Shown here piece after piece: positions 8,079 to 16,430 of a DNA stretch of 28,772 nucleotides. The stretch spans positions 1 to 28,772 of the forward strand of contig CAJUNZ010000029.1 of the NCBI GenBank assembly GCA_910587755.1, in the 5' to 3' direction. Position 1 is the stretch's first letter. The number at the start of each line of letters is the position of its first letter. The notes beneath the pieces are model-generated. The model searched no databases and was not told the DNA's origin. It was given only the letters and a program-made list of their open reading frames with translations. Position numbers and translations under genes: made by a program. This stretch comes from an uncultured Acetatifactor sp. (lineage in GTDB: Bacteria; Bacillota; Clostridia; Lachnospirales; Lachnospiraceae).

Positions 8079-9368
8079 TCATTTCAGACTGCTGTGCCTG
8101 TAAATAATATCCTCCCTGCCAGGGCCATTGCTCACCATAGTGACAGGATACCCGATTCTGCTCTCTATAAACTCAATATACTCCCTGCAGTTTTCCGGCA
8201 GTTCATCATATTCTCTGATCCCCCGGATATCGCTTTTCCACCCGGGAAGCTTCTGAAATACCGGTTTTGCCTTGGAAAGCTTTGCGGTGACAGGAAATTC
8301 GGTGGTGATCTCACCGTCGATCTCATAGCCCACGCACACCGGGATCTCATCCAGATATCCCAGCACATCCAGAACAGTGAAGGCCACATCCGTGGTACCC
8401 TGCAGACGGCATCCGTACTTTGACGCCACACAGTCAAACCATCCTACTCGCCTGGGCCTTCCGGTTGTGGCGCCGTATTCCCCGCCGTCTCCGCCGCGGC
8501 GGCGCAGCTCCTCCGCTTCCTCCCCGAACAATTCGGAGACAAAAGCACCTGCGCCCACCGCAGAGGAATAAGCCTTGCATACTGTCACAATCTGTTTGAT
8601 CTCATAGGGCGGCAGCCCTGCCCCAATGGCCCCGAAAGCCGCCAGGGTGGAAGACGAAGTAACCATGGGATAAATGCCATGATCCGGATCTTTCAGCGTG
8701 CCCAGCTGTCCTTCCAGAAGAACTGTCCTGCCCTCTTTCAGCGCCTTGTCCAGGAAAGCGGGCACATCGCACACATAAGGGGCCACCATATCCCTGTACT
8801 CTCTCAGGGTGGCAAGCAGCTCCTCCGGCTGAATAAGCGGCTTATGATACAGATGCTCAAAAAGCACATTCTTTATCTCACACACGCGCCGGGCTTTCTC
8901 AGCCAGAACTTCCTCGTCAAAGAGTTCACTGACCTGAAATCCGATCTTGGCGTACTTGTCGGAGTAAAACGGTGCAATTCCCGATTTCGTGGAGCCGAAA
9001 GAACGGCCTCCCAGCCTCTCCTCCTCATACTGGTCCAGCAGAATATGGTACGGCATTACAATCTGCGCACGATCGGAGACAAGAATCCTGGGGTTGGGCA
9101 CTCCCCTTTCCACTATTGACTGAATCTCTTTAAAGAGCAGGGGAATGTTCAAAGCCACGCCATTGCCGACCACACTGGTCACATGGCTGTAAAACACCCC
9201 CGACGGAAGTGTGTGCAGAGCAAACTTTCCATAATTGTTCACAATGGTATGTCCTGCGTTTGCACCGCCCTGAAACCGCACAACAATATCTGCCTCCTGT
9301 GCCATAACATCGGTAATCTTTCCTTTTCCCTCGTCACCCCAGTTGGCTCCTACTATCGCCTTAACCAT
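8079..9368 (-). CDS. purA: Adenylosuccinate synthetase
   Basis: Catalyses GTP-dependent condensation of IMP with aspartate to adenylosuccinate, the first AMP-specific step of purine synthesis, in the cytoplasm. 429 residues, the usual length. The N-terminal GTP loop GANWGDEGKGK carries the catalytic Asp. GGANAGHT follows, then the IMP-binding region with GSTKSGIAPFYSDK, the switch segment TTGRPRRVGWFD, and the C-terminal SNGPGREDII. The start at 9368 (MVKAIVGANWG) has GGAGG 5 bases upstream and matches the family N-terminus; an ATG at 9380 would make that ribosome site coding. It has its own promoter and is followed at 57 bp by a LysR gene. purC, purB and purF lie close by but in other transcripts. 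Confidence 0.97.
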   Translation of the reverse strand: MVKAIVGANWGDEGKGKITDVMAQEADIVVRFQGGANAGHTIVNNYGKFALHTLPSGVFYSHVTSVVGNGVALNIPLLFKEIQSIVERGVPNPRILVSDRAQIVMPYHILLDQYEEERLGGRSFGSTKSGIAPFYSDKYAKIGFQVSELFDEEVLAEKARRVCEIKNVLFEHLYHKPLIQPEELLATLREYRDMVAPYVCDVPAFLDKALKEGRTVLLEGQLGTLKDPDHGIYPMVTSSSTLAAFGAIGAGLPPYEIKQIVTVCKAYSSAVGAGAFVSELFGEEAEELRRRGGDGGEYGATTGRPRRVGWFDCVASKYGCRLQGTTDVAFTVLDVLGYLDEIPVCVGYEIDGEITTEFPVTAKLSKAKPVFQKLPGWKSDIRGIREYDELPENCREYIEFIESRIGYPVTMVSNGPGREDIIYRHSSLK

Positions 9369-9431
9369 GTTATCCTCCATTTCCCGCCCTTTTGCGGCAG
9401 GTCATTGTTTTTTCATTTGCGGTTTCATTTT

Positions 9432-9460
9432 ATCATACTCCCTATTATAAGTAAAATCAA
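9432..9460 (-). promoter_or_regulatory. Sigma-A type promoter of purA
   Basis: Minus-strand TTGATT (9460-9455) and TATGAT (9437-9432) have a 17-bp spacer, about 65 bp upstream of the purA start. The surrounding 9381-9526 gap is otherwise AT-rich without a visible terminator or gene. Confidence 0.65.
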
Positions 9461-9526
9461 TATATTTTATACATGTTATCATTTTTGCTTATATAATATT
9501 CATTTCACATATGTATGTATATAATA

Positions 9527-10129
9527 TTATGCCAATTTCTGAAGTTTAACCGAATGATCTTCAATTACCTTTTTCATGACGTCAATGTCCGCCTGCATTG
9601 CCTCAATCTGGGCGGAGGCCTTTTCATAGCGTTTTGCCGCCGGAAGATAATTCTCAGCCAGAATCTGAATTTTTTTGTCTGTGACATTTTCAAGATGCAG
9701 CTTTATGCCGTGAACCTCCTGCTTCAATTCCGCCACCTGACTTCCAAGGTCCATTCTCGTCTCCGTTATCTCGCTGTGCAGCTCCAATTCCATACTTGTC
9801 ATCTTGCCATGTAGCTCTCCTATCTCGCCACGCAGCCCCGATTCCATGCTCTTCATCTCGCCACGCAGTTCCGATTCCATGTTCTTCATCTCGCCACGCA
9901 GTTCCGATTCCATACTTTTCATCTCGCCACGCAGCCCCGATTCCATGCTCCTCATCTCGCCACGAAGCCTCGACTCCATGTTCTTCATCTCATCCCGCAG
10001 ATCCGCATCCATTAAGGCCAGATCCCCTCTCATGTCCCTGATCTCACATTTGACCAAATCCATCGCGGAGTTAATCTTTCTGTCCAGCACTCCCGAGATT
10101 GCCAGTAAATCTTCGCTTGTCAAAGCCAT
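9527..10129 (-). CDS. Hendecad-repeat coiled-coil protein of unknown function
   Basis: 200 residues with no signal peptide and no membrane helix. A short N-terminal head (MALTSEDLLAISGVLDRKI) resembles the LLAIS...D.K start of a group of clostridial coiled-coil proteins I recall without a function. The body is a run of 11-residue units, five of them near identical (M-K/R-S/N-MES-x-LRGE), flanked by weaker copies. The 11-residue period predicts a straight or slightly right-handed coiled coil. The C-terminal third is a different coiled coil (AELKQEVHGIKLHLENV ... AQIEAMQADIDVMKKVIEDH). I chose the ATG at 10129, with GGAGG 8 bases upstream; the ATG at 10144 precedes that site. It is monocistronic under a promoter with a palindrome in its spacer, and divergent from purC. 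Confidence 0.8.
   Translation of the reverse strand: MALTSEDLLAISGVLDRKINSAMDLVKCEIRDMRGDLALMDADLRDEMKNMESRLRGEMRSMESGLRGEMKSMESELRGEMKNMESELRGEMKSMESGLRGEIGELHGKMTSMELELHSEITETRMDLGSQVAELKQEVHGIKLHLENVTDKKIQILAENYLPAAKRYEKASAQIEAMQADIDVMKKVIEDHSVKLQKLA
9824..9988 (-). repeat. Five tandem 33-bp repeats encoding hendecads
   Basis: Five 33-bp units in tandem, differing by a few bases each, encode M-K/R-S/N-MES-R/G/E-LRGE. The repeat keeps frame, so copy-number change would lengthen or shorten the coiled coil by 11 residues at a time. Confidence 0.9.
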
Positions 10130-10185
10130 AATCATACCCTCCATAAATATCCTTGAAAACCTTCTGCCGCTTGTCCTATACGTAC

Positions 10186-10214
10186 AGCATAAACCGTATA
10201 TACGGTTTTGTCAA
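10186..10214 (-). promoter_or_regulatory. Promoter of the coiled-coil gene with an operator-like palindrome in the spacer
   Basis: On the minus strand a perfect -35 TTGACA (10214-10209) is 17 bp from -10 TATGCT (10191-10186). The spacer plus the first base of the -10 (10191-10208) is a perfect 18-bp palindrome AAACCGTATATACGGTTT. A dyad exactly between the two promoter elements is a typical repressor (or MerR-like activator) site. Confidence 0.7.
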
Positions 10215-10250
10215 CAGAATGTTCCACCAGACCTTCAAAAACATTTTTAC

Positions 10251-10279
10251 TTGATTTTTCCGCCATAATGCAATACACT
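10251..10279 (+). promoter_or_regulatory. Candidate purC promoter
   Basis: TTGATT (10251-10256) and TACACT (10274-10279) have a 17-bp spacer, about 55 bp upstream of the purC start. The -10 is weak. No PurR box was recognised. Confidence 0.45.
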
Positions 10280-10334
10280 TTACTGGTGGAGAATCTATAT
10301 CTCATCCCAATTCCCAAGCAAAGGAGCAATGAAA

Positions 10335-11210
10335 ATGAGCATTCAGGAACTTAAGCCCGTGAAAGAGGGCAAGGTACGTGAAATTTATGACAACGGCGAC
10401 AGCCTGGTGATGGTGGCAACCGACCGGATCAGCTGTTTTGACGTGGTCCTGGGCAACAATGTAGACAAAAAAGGCACCGTCCTGACCCAGATGTCCAAGT
10501 TCTGGTTTGACATGACACAGGACATTCTTCCAAATCACATGATCTCCGTGGATGTCAATGACATGCCTGAATATTTCCGTCAGGAAAAATTTCAGGGAAA
10601 AAGCATGCTCTGCCGCAAACTGGACATGATTCCCGTTGAGTGCATTGTGCGCGGATACATCACTGGAAGCGGGTGGGCCTCCTACCAGAAAGACGGTACG
10701 GTCTGCGGCATTAAACTGCCTCAGGGCCTGCAGGAAGCCCAGAAACTGCCGGAACCCATATACACCCCCTCCACCAAAGCAGAGATCGGCGACCACGACG
10801 AGAACATCACCTACGACCAGAGCGTTGACTATCTGGAACAACGCTACCCGGGAAAAGGCGCCGAGTATGCAGCAAAGCTCCGGGACTATACCATCGCACT
10901 GTACAAAAAATGTGCGGAGTACGCTCTGAAACGGGGCATTATCATAGCAGACACAAAATTTGAATTCGGCCTGGACGAAAATGGCTGCATTGTTCTGGCA
11001 GACGAAATGCTGACGCCGGACAGCTCCCGCTTCTGGCCTGCGGACAGCTACGAACCCGGCCACGGCCAGCCTTCCTTCGACAAGCAGTTTGCCCGGGACT
11101 GGCTGAAAGCAAACCCCGGAAACAACTGGGTTCTGCCCGAAGATGTGGTTTGCAGGACCATTGAGAAATATCTGCAGGCATATGAAATGCTCACAGGCAC
11201 CTCCCTGTAG
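10335..11210 (+). CDS. purC: Phosphoribosylaminoimidazole-succinocarboxamide synthase (SAICAR synthetase)
   Basis: Joins CAIR and aspartate with ATP to form SAICAR, step 8 of de novo IMP synthesis. 291 residues, the longer Ade1-like form rather than the roughly 240-residue form. The ATP-grasp-like N-terminal motif GKVREIYDNGDSLVMVATDR is present. ECIVRGYITGSGW and the catalytic segment IIADTKFEFG follow, then DEMLTPDSSRFWP. The start at 10335 has AAGGAG with 8-base spacing; the ATG at 10329 is only 2 bases from it. The gene stands alone on the plus strand, divergent from the coiled-coil gene and convergent with purF. Both are closed by a shared terminator. Confidence 0.97.
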   Translation: MSIQELKPVKEGKVREIYDNGDSLVMVATDRISCFDVVLGNNVDKKGTVLTQMSKFWFDMTQDILPNHMISVDVNDMPEYFRQEKFQGKSMLCRKLDMIPVECIVRGYITGSGWASYQKDGTVCGIKLPQGLQEAQKLPEPIYTPSTKAEIGDHDENITYDQSVDYLEQRYPGKGAEYAAKLRDYTIALYKKCAEYALKRGIIIADTKFEFGLDENGCIVLADEMLTPDSSRFWPADSYEPGHGQPSFDKQFARDWLKANPGNNWVLPEDVVCRTIEKYLQAYEMLTGTSL

Positions 11211-11274
11211 GCGGAGAGGACTCCCATGTGAGAATGTTTTTAAAAACCGGATAATCGTTTCCAGACAACCTGCC

Positions 11275-11323
11275 GCAGGCAGGAAAAAAGAGCGCCCCAA
11301 AGACGCTCTTTTTTCCTGCCTGC
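11275..11323. terminator. Bidirectional rho-independent terminator between purC and purF
   Basis: Two perfect 20-bp arms (11275-11294 and 11304-11323) surround a 9-base loop. The inner GAGCG/CGCTC stem is flanked by A6 on one side and T6 on the other, so each strand reads as stem plus T-run. It lies in the 202-bp gap between convergent purC and purF; nothing else is seen in that gap. Confidence 0.93.
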
Positions 11324-11412
11324 AGCCCTCTCCCGCCATATTCCCGGCGCTGACCTTCCCCCTGAGAATTCTCCCCAAGTGACAGGCTCTGAAAATGTAT
11401 CCGGTCAAGGTT

Positions 11413-12819
11413 TTATTCTCTGCCGTCCCAGCAGTAGGTGCAGAGACGGCACTTGTCTATGCCCACCGACGCCACCATATCGTCCAGCCTGTGGTAGCGC
11501 AGACTGGTGAAATTCAGCTGCTCCCCAATACGGTTCACAAGCTCCGCATGCTCCTCCCTGTCAGGATCCACGCACGCACTCAGACTCACATACCTGCCTT
11601 CCTGCTCCATCTCCTTTAAAATCCGTCTGGCGATAAGCTCCATCTCCGAGGCAGAACGGGAGAAATTCAAATATTTGCAGCCGTAGAAAATGGGCGGGCA
11701 GGCAGCGCGGATATGCACCTCCCTTGCGCCGCTCTGATAGAGGAATTCCGTGGTTTCCCTCAGCTGCGTGCCCCTGACAATGGAGTCGTCAATGAGCAGC
11801 AGACTTTTCCCCTGAATCAGATCCTGAATGGGCAGCAGCTTCATCCTGGCGATCAGATTCCTCTGAGCCTGCATGGTGGGCATAAAGGACCTGGGCCATG
11901 TGGGAGTGTATTTGATAAAAGGCCTGGAAAAAGGAATGCCGGAGCGATTGGCATACCCGATGGCGTGGGCGGTGCCGGAGTCTGGAACCCCCGCCACAAT
12001 GTCCGGGGACACGTGGTCCCTCTCAGCCAGCAGCGTGCCGCAGTGATAGCGCATTTTCTCCACGCTGATCCCCTCATAGGAGGAGGAGGGATAACCATAG
12101 TACACCCACAGAAAGGTACACATCTTCATATCGCTGCCCGGCTGTATCAGCGTCTGCGCACCCTCCGGCGTCAGCACCACCACCTCCCCGGGGCCCAGTT
12201 CCCTTTCAAACACATATCCCAGGTTCAGATAGGCAAAGCTCTCAAAGGACACACAGCAGGCTCCGTCCTTCCTGCCGATGGACACCGGCGTTCTGCCATA
12301 GTAATCCCTGGCCGCGAAAATCCCTTTGGGCGTCATGATCAGCATGGTCATGGAACCTTCCACCACCTCCTGAACATACCGGATCCCCTCCACAAGATTG
12401 TCCTTCTGGTTGATCAGAGAGGCCACCAGCTCCGTGGCGTTGATATCCCCGCCGCTCATCTCCAGAAAATGGGCATGTCCCCTGGAAAAAAGTTCCGCCG
12501 TCAAAGCCTCCGCGTTGTTGATCCTTCCCACGGTGGCAATGGCATAAGTCCCATGATGGGAGCGGATGAGCAGGGGCTGCGGCTCATAGTCGGAGATACA
12601 GCCCAACCCCAGGCATCCCTCCATGCTGTTGGCTTCCTTGTCAAATTTAGTGCGGAAAGGCGTATTTTCTATATTGTGTATGGCCCTGTCAAAGCCCTTC
12701 TTTTTGTCATACACCACCATGCCCGCCCGCCTGGTTCCCAGATGAGAATGGTAATCCGTGCCGAAAAACAGGTCAAACGTACAGTTCTCCTTTGCCGCAA
12801 CTCCAAAAAATCCTCCCAT
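11413..12819 (-). CDS. purF: Amidophosphoribosyltransferase-like protein with degenerate glutaminase domain
   Basis: PurF makes phosphoribosylamine from PRPP and ammonia taken from glutamine, the first step of purine synthesis. Here (468 residues) the phosphoribosyltransferase half is intact: IVAGVPDSGTAHAIGYA, PRPP loop LLIDDSIVRGTQLRE (341-355), and Fe-S-type cysteines at 234 and CRLCTYC (457-463). The N-terminal Ntn glutaminase half is not. The nucleophile expected in CGVFGI is Gly in GGFFGV (residues 2-7), HRGQE is replaced by GTRRA, and HVRYAT and HNGNL are unrecognisable. It may be ammonia-dependent, regulatory, or a specialised clade. AGGAGG lies 6 bases before the ATG. It is the last gene of the minus-strand run after purB (81-bp gap). 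I would expect a canonical PurF elsewhere in the genome. Confidence 0.85.
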   Translation of the reverse strand: MGGFFGVAAKENCTFDLFFGTDYHSHLGTRRAGMVVYDKKKGFDRAIHNIENTPFRTKFDKEANSMEGCLGLGCISDYEPQPLLIRSHHGTYAIATVGRINNAEALTAELFSRGHAHFLEMSGGDINATELVASLINQKDNLVEGIRYVQEVVEGSMTMLIMTPKGIFAARDYYGRTPVSIGRKDGACCVSFESFAYLNLGYVFERELGPGEVVVLTPEGAQTLIQPGSDMKMCTFLWVYYGYPSSSYEGISVEKMRYHCGTLLAERDHVSPDIVAGVPDSGTAHAIGYANRSGIPFSRPFIKYTPTWPRSFMPTMQAQRNLIARMKLLPIQDLIQGKSLLLIDDSIVRGTQLRETTEFLYQSGAREVHIRAACPPIFYGCKYLNFSRSASEMELIARRILKEMEQEGRYVSLSACVDPDREEHAELVNRIGEQLNFTSLRYHRLDDMVASVGIDKCRLCTYCWDGRE

Positions 12820-12900
12820 GACTTTCCTCCTGATTCTTATCCCCGCTGCCCCGGACTTTTATCCTCACGCCCCTGCAGCCCTGCTGCCTCCATGCCTGCT

Positions 12901-14352
12901 TTACACATTGATCTCAGCCTTCAGCCCCAGCAGTTCTCTGTTTTCCTGGAGCACCGGCCGGATCACCTTCTCCAGGAAGGCCTCCACCTGCTCCCTGGCG
13001 CGCCCTACATACCTGGCAGGGTCCATGGACTCCTGAAGCTCTTCCAGAGTCATGCGGAAGGCAGGCTCCGCCGCAATCAGCTCCAGAAGATTGTTCTCCC
13101 CTCCGTCCACTTTCACCCTCTGCCCTGCCTCCATGGAAAGCTTCCGGATGCGCTCATGGAGCTCCTGGCGGTTGCCCCCCATCTTTACCGCATCCATCAT
13201 AATGTTCTCCGTGGCCATAAAAGGCAGCTCGCTGCGCAGATGTTTCTCAATGACCTTAGGATACACCACCAGGCCGTCCACCACATTCAGGCACAGATCC
13301 AGAATCCCGTCCACCGCCAGAAAGGCCTCCGGAATGGACAGACGCTTGTTGGCAGAGTCGTCCAGGGTCCGCTCAAACCACTGGCAGGCGGAGGTGACAG
13401 CCGGATTCAGCGCGTCAATCATCACATACCTGGACAGAGAGGCGATCCGCTCGCTCCGCATGGGATTGCGCTTATAGGCCATGGCGGAAGAACCGATCTG
13501 CCCTTTCTCAAAGGGCTCCTCCACCTCCTTCAGGTGCTGCAGCAGCCGGATGTCATTGCTCATCTTGTGGGCGGAAGCCCCAATGCCCGCAAGCACATTG
13601 GCCACCCTGGTGTCCACCTTTCTGGAATACGTCTGGCCGGACACCGGGAAACACTCCTGAAAGCCCATCTTCTCCGCAATCATGGGATCGATCCGATCCA
13701 CCTTCTCCTGGTCCCCGTCAAAAAGTTCCAGGAAGGAGGCCTGGGTGCCTGTGGTCCCTTTGGATCCCAGAAGTTTCATACCTCCCAGGCAGTGGTCCAG
13801 ATCTTCCAGATCCAGACAGAACTCCTGCAGCCACAGCGCCGCCCGTTTTCCCACCGTGGTGGGCTGGGCAGGCTGAAAATGAGTGAACGCCAAAGTGGGC
13901 TGGGCCTTGTATTTTTCTGCAAAATCCCCCAGCACCGCCATCACATTCACAAGCTTTTTCTTCACAAGCCTCAGAGCCTGGGTCATAACAATAATGTCCG
14001 TGTTGTCCCCCACATAGCAGGAAGTAGCCCCCAGATGAATAATGCCCGCCGCCTTAGGGCACTGCTGCCCGTATGCGTACACATGGCTCATAACGTCATG
14101 ACGGACCTCCTTCTCCCGCTCCCTGGCCACATCGTAATTGATCTCCTCCGCGTGATCCCTCATCTCCTGGATCTGTTCCACGGTGATAACAGGCTCCCCG
14201 TTCCGGCTCAGACCAAGTTCCATCTCCGTCTCCGCCAGGGCAATCCACAGCTTCCGCCAGGTCCGGAACTTCATATCCGGTGAAAAAATATACTGCATCT
14301 CCCTGCTGGCGTAGCGCTCCGACAGGGGACTTACATATCTGTCCGTGCTCAT
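12901..14352 (-). CDS. purB: Adenylosuccinate lyase
   Basis: Cleaves fumarate from SAICAR and from adenylosuccinate, so it serves both IMP synthesis (after PurC) and AMP synthesis (after PurA). 483 residues, close to the longer bacterial/eukaryote-like form. Fumarase/aspartase superfamily landmarks are present: the HLGATSCYVGDN segment (about 105-117), HFQPAQPTTVGKR with the catalytic-region His, and the signature loop GSSAMAYKRNPMRSE carrying the catalytic Ser. AAGGAG lies 7 bases before the ATG. The gene starts 39 bp after the coiled-coil/TM gene and is followed by the purF-like gene with no visible terminator, so it is likely cotranscribed with both. Confidence 0.97.
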   Translation of the reverse strand: MSTDRYVSPLSERYASREMQYIFSPDMKFRTWRKLWIALAETEMELGLSRNGEPVITVEQIQEMRDHAEEINYDVAREREKEVRHDVMSHVYAYGQQCPKAAGIIHLGATSCYVGDNTDIIVMTQALRLVKKKLVNVMAVLGDFAEKYKAQPTLAFTHFQPAQPTTVGKRAALWLQEFCLDLEDLDHCLGGMKLLGSKGTTGTQASFLELFDGDQEKVDRIDPMIAEKMGFQECFPVSGQTYSRKVDTRVANVLAGIGASAHKMSNDIRLLQHLKEVEEPFEKGQIGSSAMAYKRNPMRSERIASLSRYVMIDALNPAVTSACQWFERTLDDSANKRLSIPEAFLAVDGILDLCLNVVDGLVVYPKVIEKHLRSELPFMATENIMMDAVKMGGNRQELHERIRKLSMEAGQRVKVDGGENNLLELIAAEPAFRMTLEELQESMDPARYVGRAREQVEAFLEKVIRPVLQENRELLGLKAEINV

Positions 14353-14391
14353 CTAAACTCTCCTTCCATGACTGCTCTTTTTTCTTATTTT

Positions 14392-15561
14392 CTACGCATT
14401 CCTGTTGTAACTCTCCAGCATGGCCATAACCTCCGGGGCATAGGCCGGATACTTGTCCGCCACATCCAGGATCTCCTTCCTGGCCGACTCCGCCACATTG
14501 TTGTTGTAATCCATCTGTTTCCGCAGAGCCTGCCGGCGCTGAATCAGCTCATGGCGCATCTCCACCATCTCCCGACGGTCCAGCAGGGCCGCCGGCTGGC
14601 TGATCCATCTCTCAGGGCTGGTGATCCGGTAATTTCCCATCCTGCTCACCAGCTCCTTCTGGCAGTACTCCAGCTTGGACTCGGCCTCGGCGAACTCCCT
14701 CCGCTCCTCCTTCTCCTGCTGGTACTGTCCCCAGAGCTTCTCCAGCGACGCCGCGCTGTCAGTGCTGTACTTGATGTAGAGATAATCCGTCAGATTCCTG
14801 TTGTTCACATACCGGATTTTCACCTTGTTCTGCAGCTGAATCAGCTTGCTGATCCCCTTCTCCACCCGGCGCAGTTCACGCTCCCCGTCCGTGTACTTCA
14901 CCCAGGCTATGGTGGCCGCCAGCGCTGCAGCAGCCCCCGCCACAAGATACCCCACACGGGTGTTCATCTCAAAGATAAACTGCAGCACCAGAAGCATAAT
15001 CAGGCACAGAAGAAAGGCAGTCAAAAAGATCACAGTCACTCCCCGGATATTGTTCAGAATCATATCCAGCTCCTGTCTCCGGTACTCGTAGGCATGACGC
15101 TCCCTGTCCACCCGCTGCATGTCCTGTTTCACTTTTGTCCCATAGTCCTCGCATTCCCTGATCTTCTCAATGCCCTCCTGGATCTCTCCCTCCTGCCTGC
15201 GCAGGCGGTAATAGTCCGAATCCTGCATCCGGTTCTTCCTGTCCCGGTATCTGGCCCGCTCCTGCTCCAGAGTCACCAGCTTCCCGGCGATGGCATTGAG
15301 CCCCTCCCGCTCTTCCTCCGGCAGGGCCTCTATCTCCTCCATATCCATCAGATAAGAAGTCACCAGTGAATACTCCCCGTTGAGCAGGTTCATCTCCCGG
15401 GTGGCCTCCTGGATCTGATCCAGACAGCTGCTGATATAACCGCTGCGCTGCTCCTTCTCCCTGAAATCTACCTGGTCCCTCTCATAGACAATATTTTCCC
15501 AGTTTTCTTCGCTGCTTTCCTGCCTCTTTTTCTTTCCGAATATCTTCGACCAAAATCCCAT
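14392..15561 (-). CDS. Coiled-coil protein with two central TM helices (part of the DUF5717/DUF5716 cluster)
   Basis: 389 residues, function unknown. The start MGFWSKIFGKKKRQ is basic and followed by a long charged helical region (25-170) with coiled-coil character (LEQERARYRDRKNRM, RRQEGEIQEGIEKI). Two adjacent membrane helices follow, at about 175-197 (VTVIFLTAFLLCLIMLLVLQ) and 203-221 (VGYLVAGAAAALAATIAWV). A second coiled-coil arm extends from 224 to the end (RRVEKGISKLIQLQNKVKIR, RREMVEMRHELIQRRQALRK). Both arms should be cytoplasmic with a hairpin in the membrane. The open frame extends 108 codons further upstream, but that part lies antiframe over the TPR gene and is compositionally unlike protein. 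The ATG at 15561 has AAGGGAG 11 bases upstream. It follows the TPR gene by 19 bp. It could anchor the cluster to the membrane. Confidence 0.8.
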   Translation of the reverse strand: MGFWSKIFGKKKRQESSEENWENIVYERDQVDFREKEQRSGYISSCLDQIQEATREMNLLNGEYSLVTSYLMDMEEIEALPEEEREGLNAIAGKLVTLEQERARYRDRKNRMQDSDYYRLRRQEGEIQEGIEKIRECEDYGTKVKQDMQRVDRERHAYEYRRQELDMILNNIRGVTVIFLTAFLLCLIMLLVLQFIFEMNTRVGYLVAGAAAALAATIAWVKYTDGERELRRVEKGISKLIQLQNKVKIRYVNNRNLTDYLYIKYSTDSAASLEKLWGQYQQEKEERREFAEAESKLEYCQKELVSRMGNYRITSPERWISQPAALLDRREMVEMRHELIQRRQALRKQMDYNNNVAESARKEILDVADKYPAYAPEVMAMLESYNRNA

Positions 15562-15580
15562 CAGCGCTACTGCTCCCTTG

Positions 15581-16414
15581 TCAAAATCTACGGTAACTCT
15601 CCTTGAGGGCCTGCACCAGCCGCTGGTCCTCTTCCTCCACTTTCTCCCCCAGCTCCCTCCTGCTGCAAAGCCGCAGGTAGTCCGGGTGCTGCTCCCACTC
15701 CTGGGAAGCCTGCTCCATCTTTTTCTCCAGCTCCAGGCTGTGACGGTACAGCTCCCCCTGTTCCGCCACCAAGGCCACATAGTCCTCCTGGGCCAGCTCC
15801 ATGCGCCTGGCCGCCAGATATTCCAGGCAGCAGTCATCGTCCCCTCCCAGGTCAATGGCCTGCCGGAAACACTCTGCCGCCGCACCGTAGCGCATCATTC
15901 CCACATAGGCCACCCCCTTGTTGTGCCAGACCGAGGCCAGAAAACCCGCCGCGGGCTGCTGTCCCGTCTCCCTGGCCGAGAGAGCCTCCCATCCCTGCAG
16001 CAGCTCCTCATAGCCCTTCAGCGCAGGTTTGTACCTTTTCTTCTTGACCAGATAGTCAATCTGGCTTTTGCGCCGCTCCATCCCGGTGAGGCCGGATCCC
16101 TGTTTCAGCAGCTGCTCCGTCTCCCGGATGACTCCCGCGCCGTAAAATCCCACATACTTCAAAATGGCCGACACAAAAGAGCTCAGAGAACCCTGCTTGT
16201 GGACATAAGGGTGAAGTTCCCTGGCAAACTCCGCCAGTCCGCACTCCTTCCCGATCCACTCCAGAAGATTGTCGTTTAAAAGCGACAGATCCAGAAGAAA
16301 AGCATTCTCCTTCAGACAGCAGCACAGTTCCTCCAGACAGAATACATTCACTTCAAGTCCCGGGACACAGTAAGGCTTTTTCGCGTAATCCCCCACGCAG
16401 ACACTGACTCGCAT
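15581..16414 (-). CDS. TPR-like helical protein of the DUF5717/DUF5716 cluster
   Basis: 277 residues, no signal peptide, function unknown. The N-terminal part (1-110) is cysteine-rich and helical (VNVFCLEELCCCLKENAFLL, then HKQGSLSSFVSAILKYVGFY). I recall this pattern from Lachnospiraceae homologues only. Residues about 118-190 read as TPR-like helix pairs: QIDYLVKKKRYKPALKGYEE, SVWHNKGVAYVGMMRYGAAA and ECFRQAIDLGG. The C-terminal third is a charged coiled coil (QGELYRHSLELEKKMEQASQ). AAGGAG lies 9 bases before the ATG. It starts 16 bp after the Hsp70-like gene and ends 19 bp before the coiled-coil/TM gene. Such spacing suggests one operon and perhaps one complex, with this protein as an adaptor. 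Confidence 0.75.
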   Translation of the reverse strand: MRVSVCVGDYAKKPYCVPGLEVNVFCLEELCCCLKENAFLLDLSLLNDNLLEWIGKECGLAEFARELHPYVHKQGSLSSFVSAILKYVGFYGAGVIRETEQLLKQGSGLTGMERRKSQIDYLVKKKRYKPALKGYEELLQGWEALSARETGQQPAAGFLASVWHNKGVAYVGMMRYGAAAECFRQAIDLGGDDDCCLEYLAARRMELAQEDYVALVAEQGELYRHSLELEKKMEQASQEWEQHPDYLRLCSRRELGEKVEEEDQRLVQALKESYRRF

Positions 16415-16430
16415 CCATCCATGCTCCTTT

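Noticed and set aside
10132..10329. 65-codon minus-strand frame upstream of the coiled-coil gene
   Set aside because: It runs through the purC and coiled-coil promoters and the palindrome and has no ribosome site.
11713..14283. Very long plus-strand open frame opposite purF and purB
   Set aside because: Antisense of two clear enzyme genes; His/Pro/Leu-rich composition without motifs, as expected from GC-rich coding DNA.
15562..15885. N-terminal extension of the coiled-coil/TM protein
   Set aside because: The extra 108 codons are Trp/Arg-rich out-of-frame sequence over the TPR gene; a good start exists at 15561.
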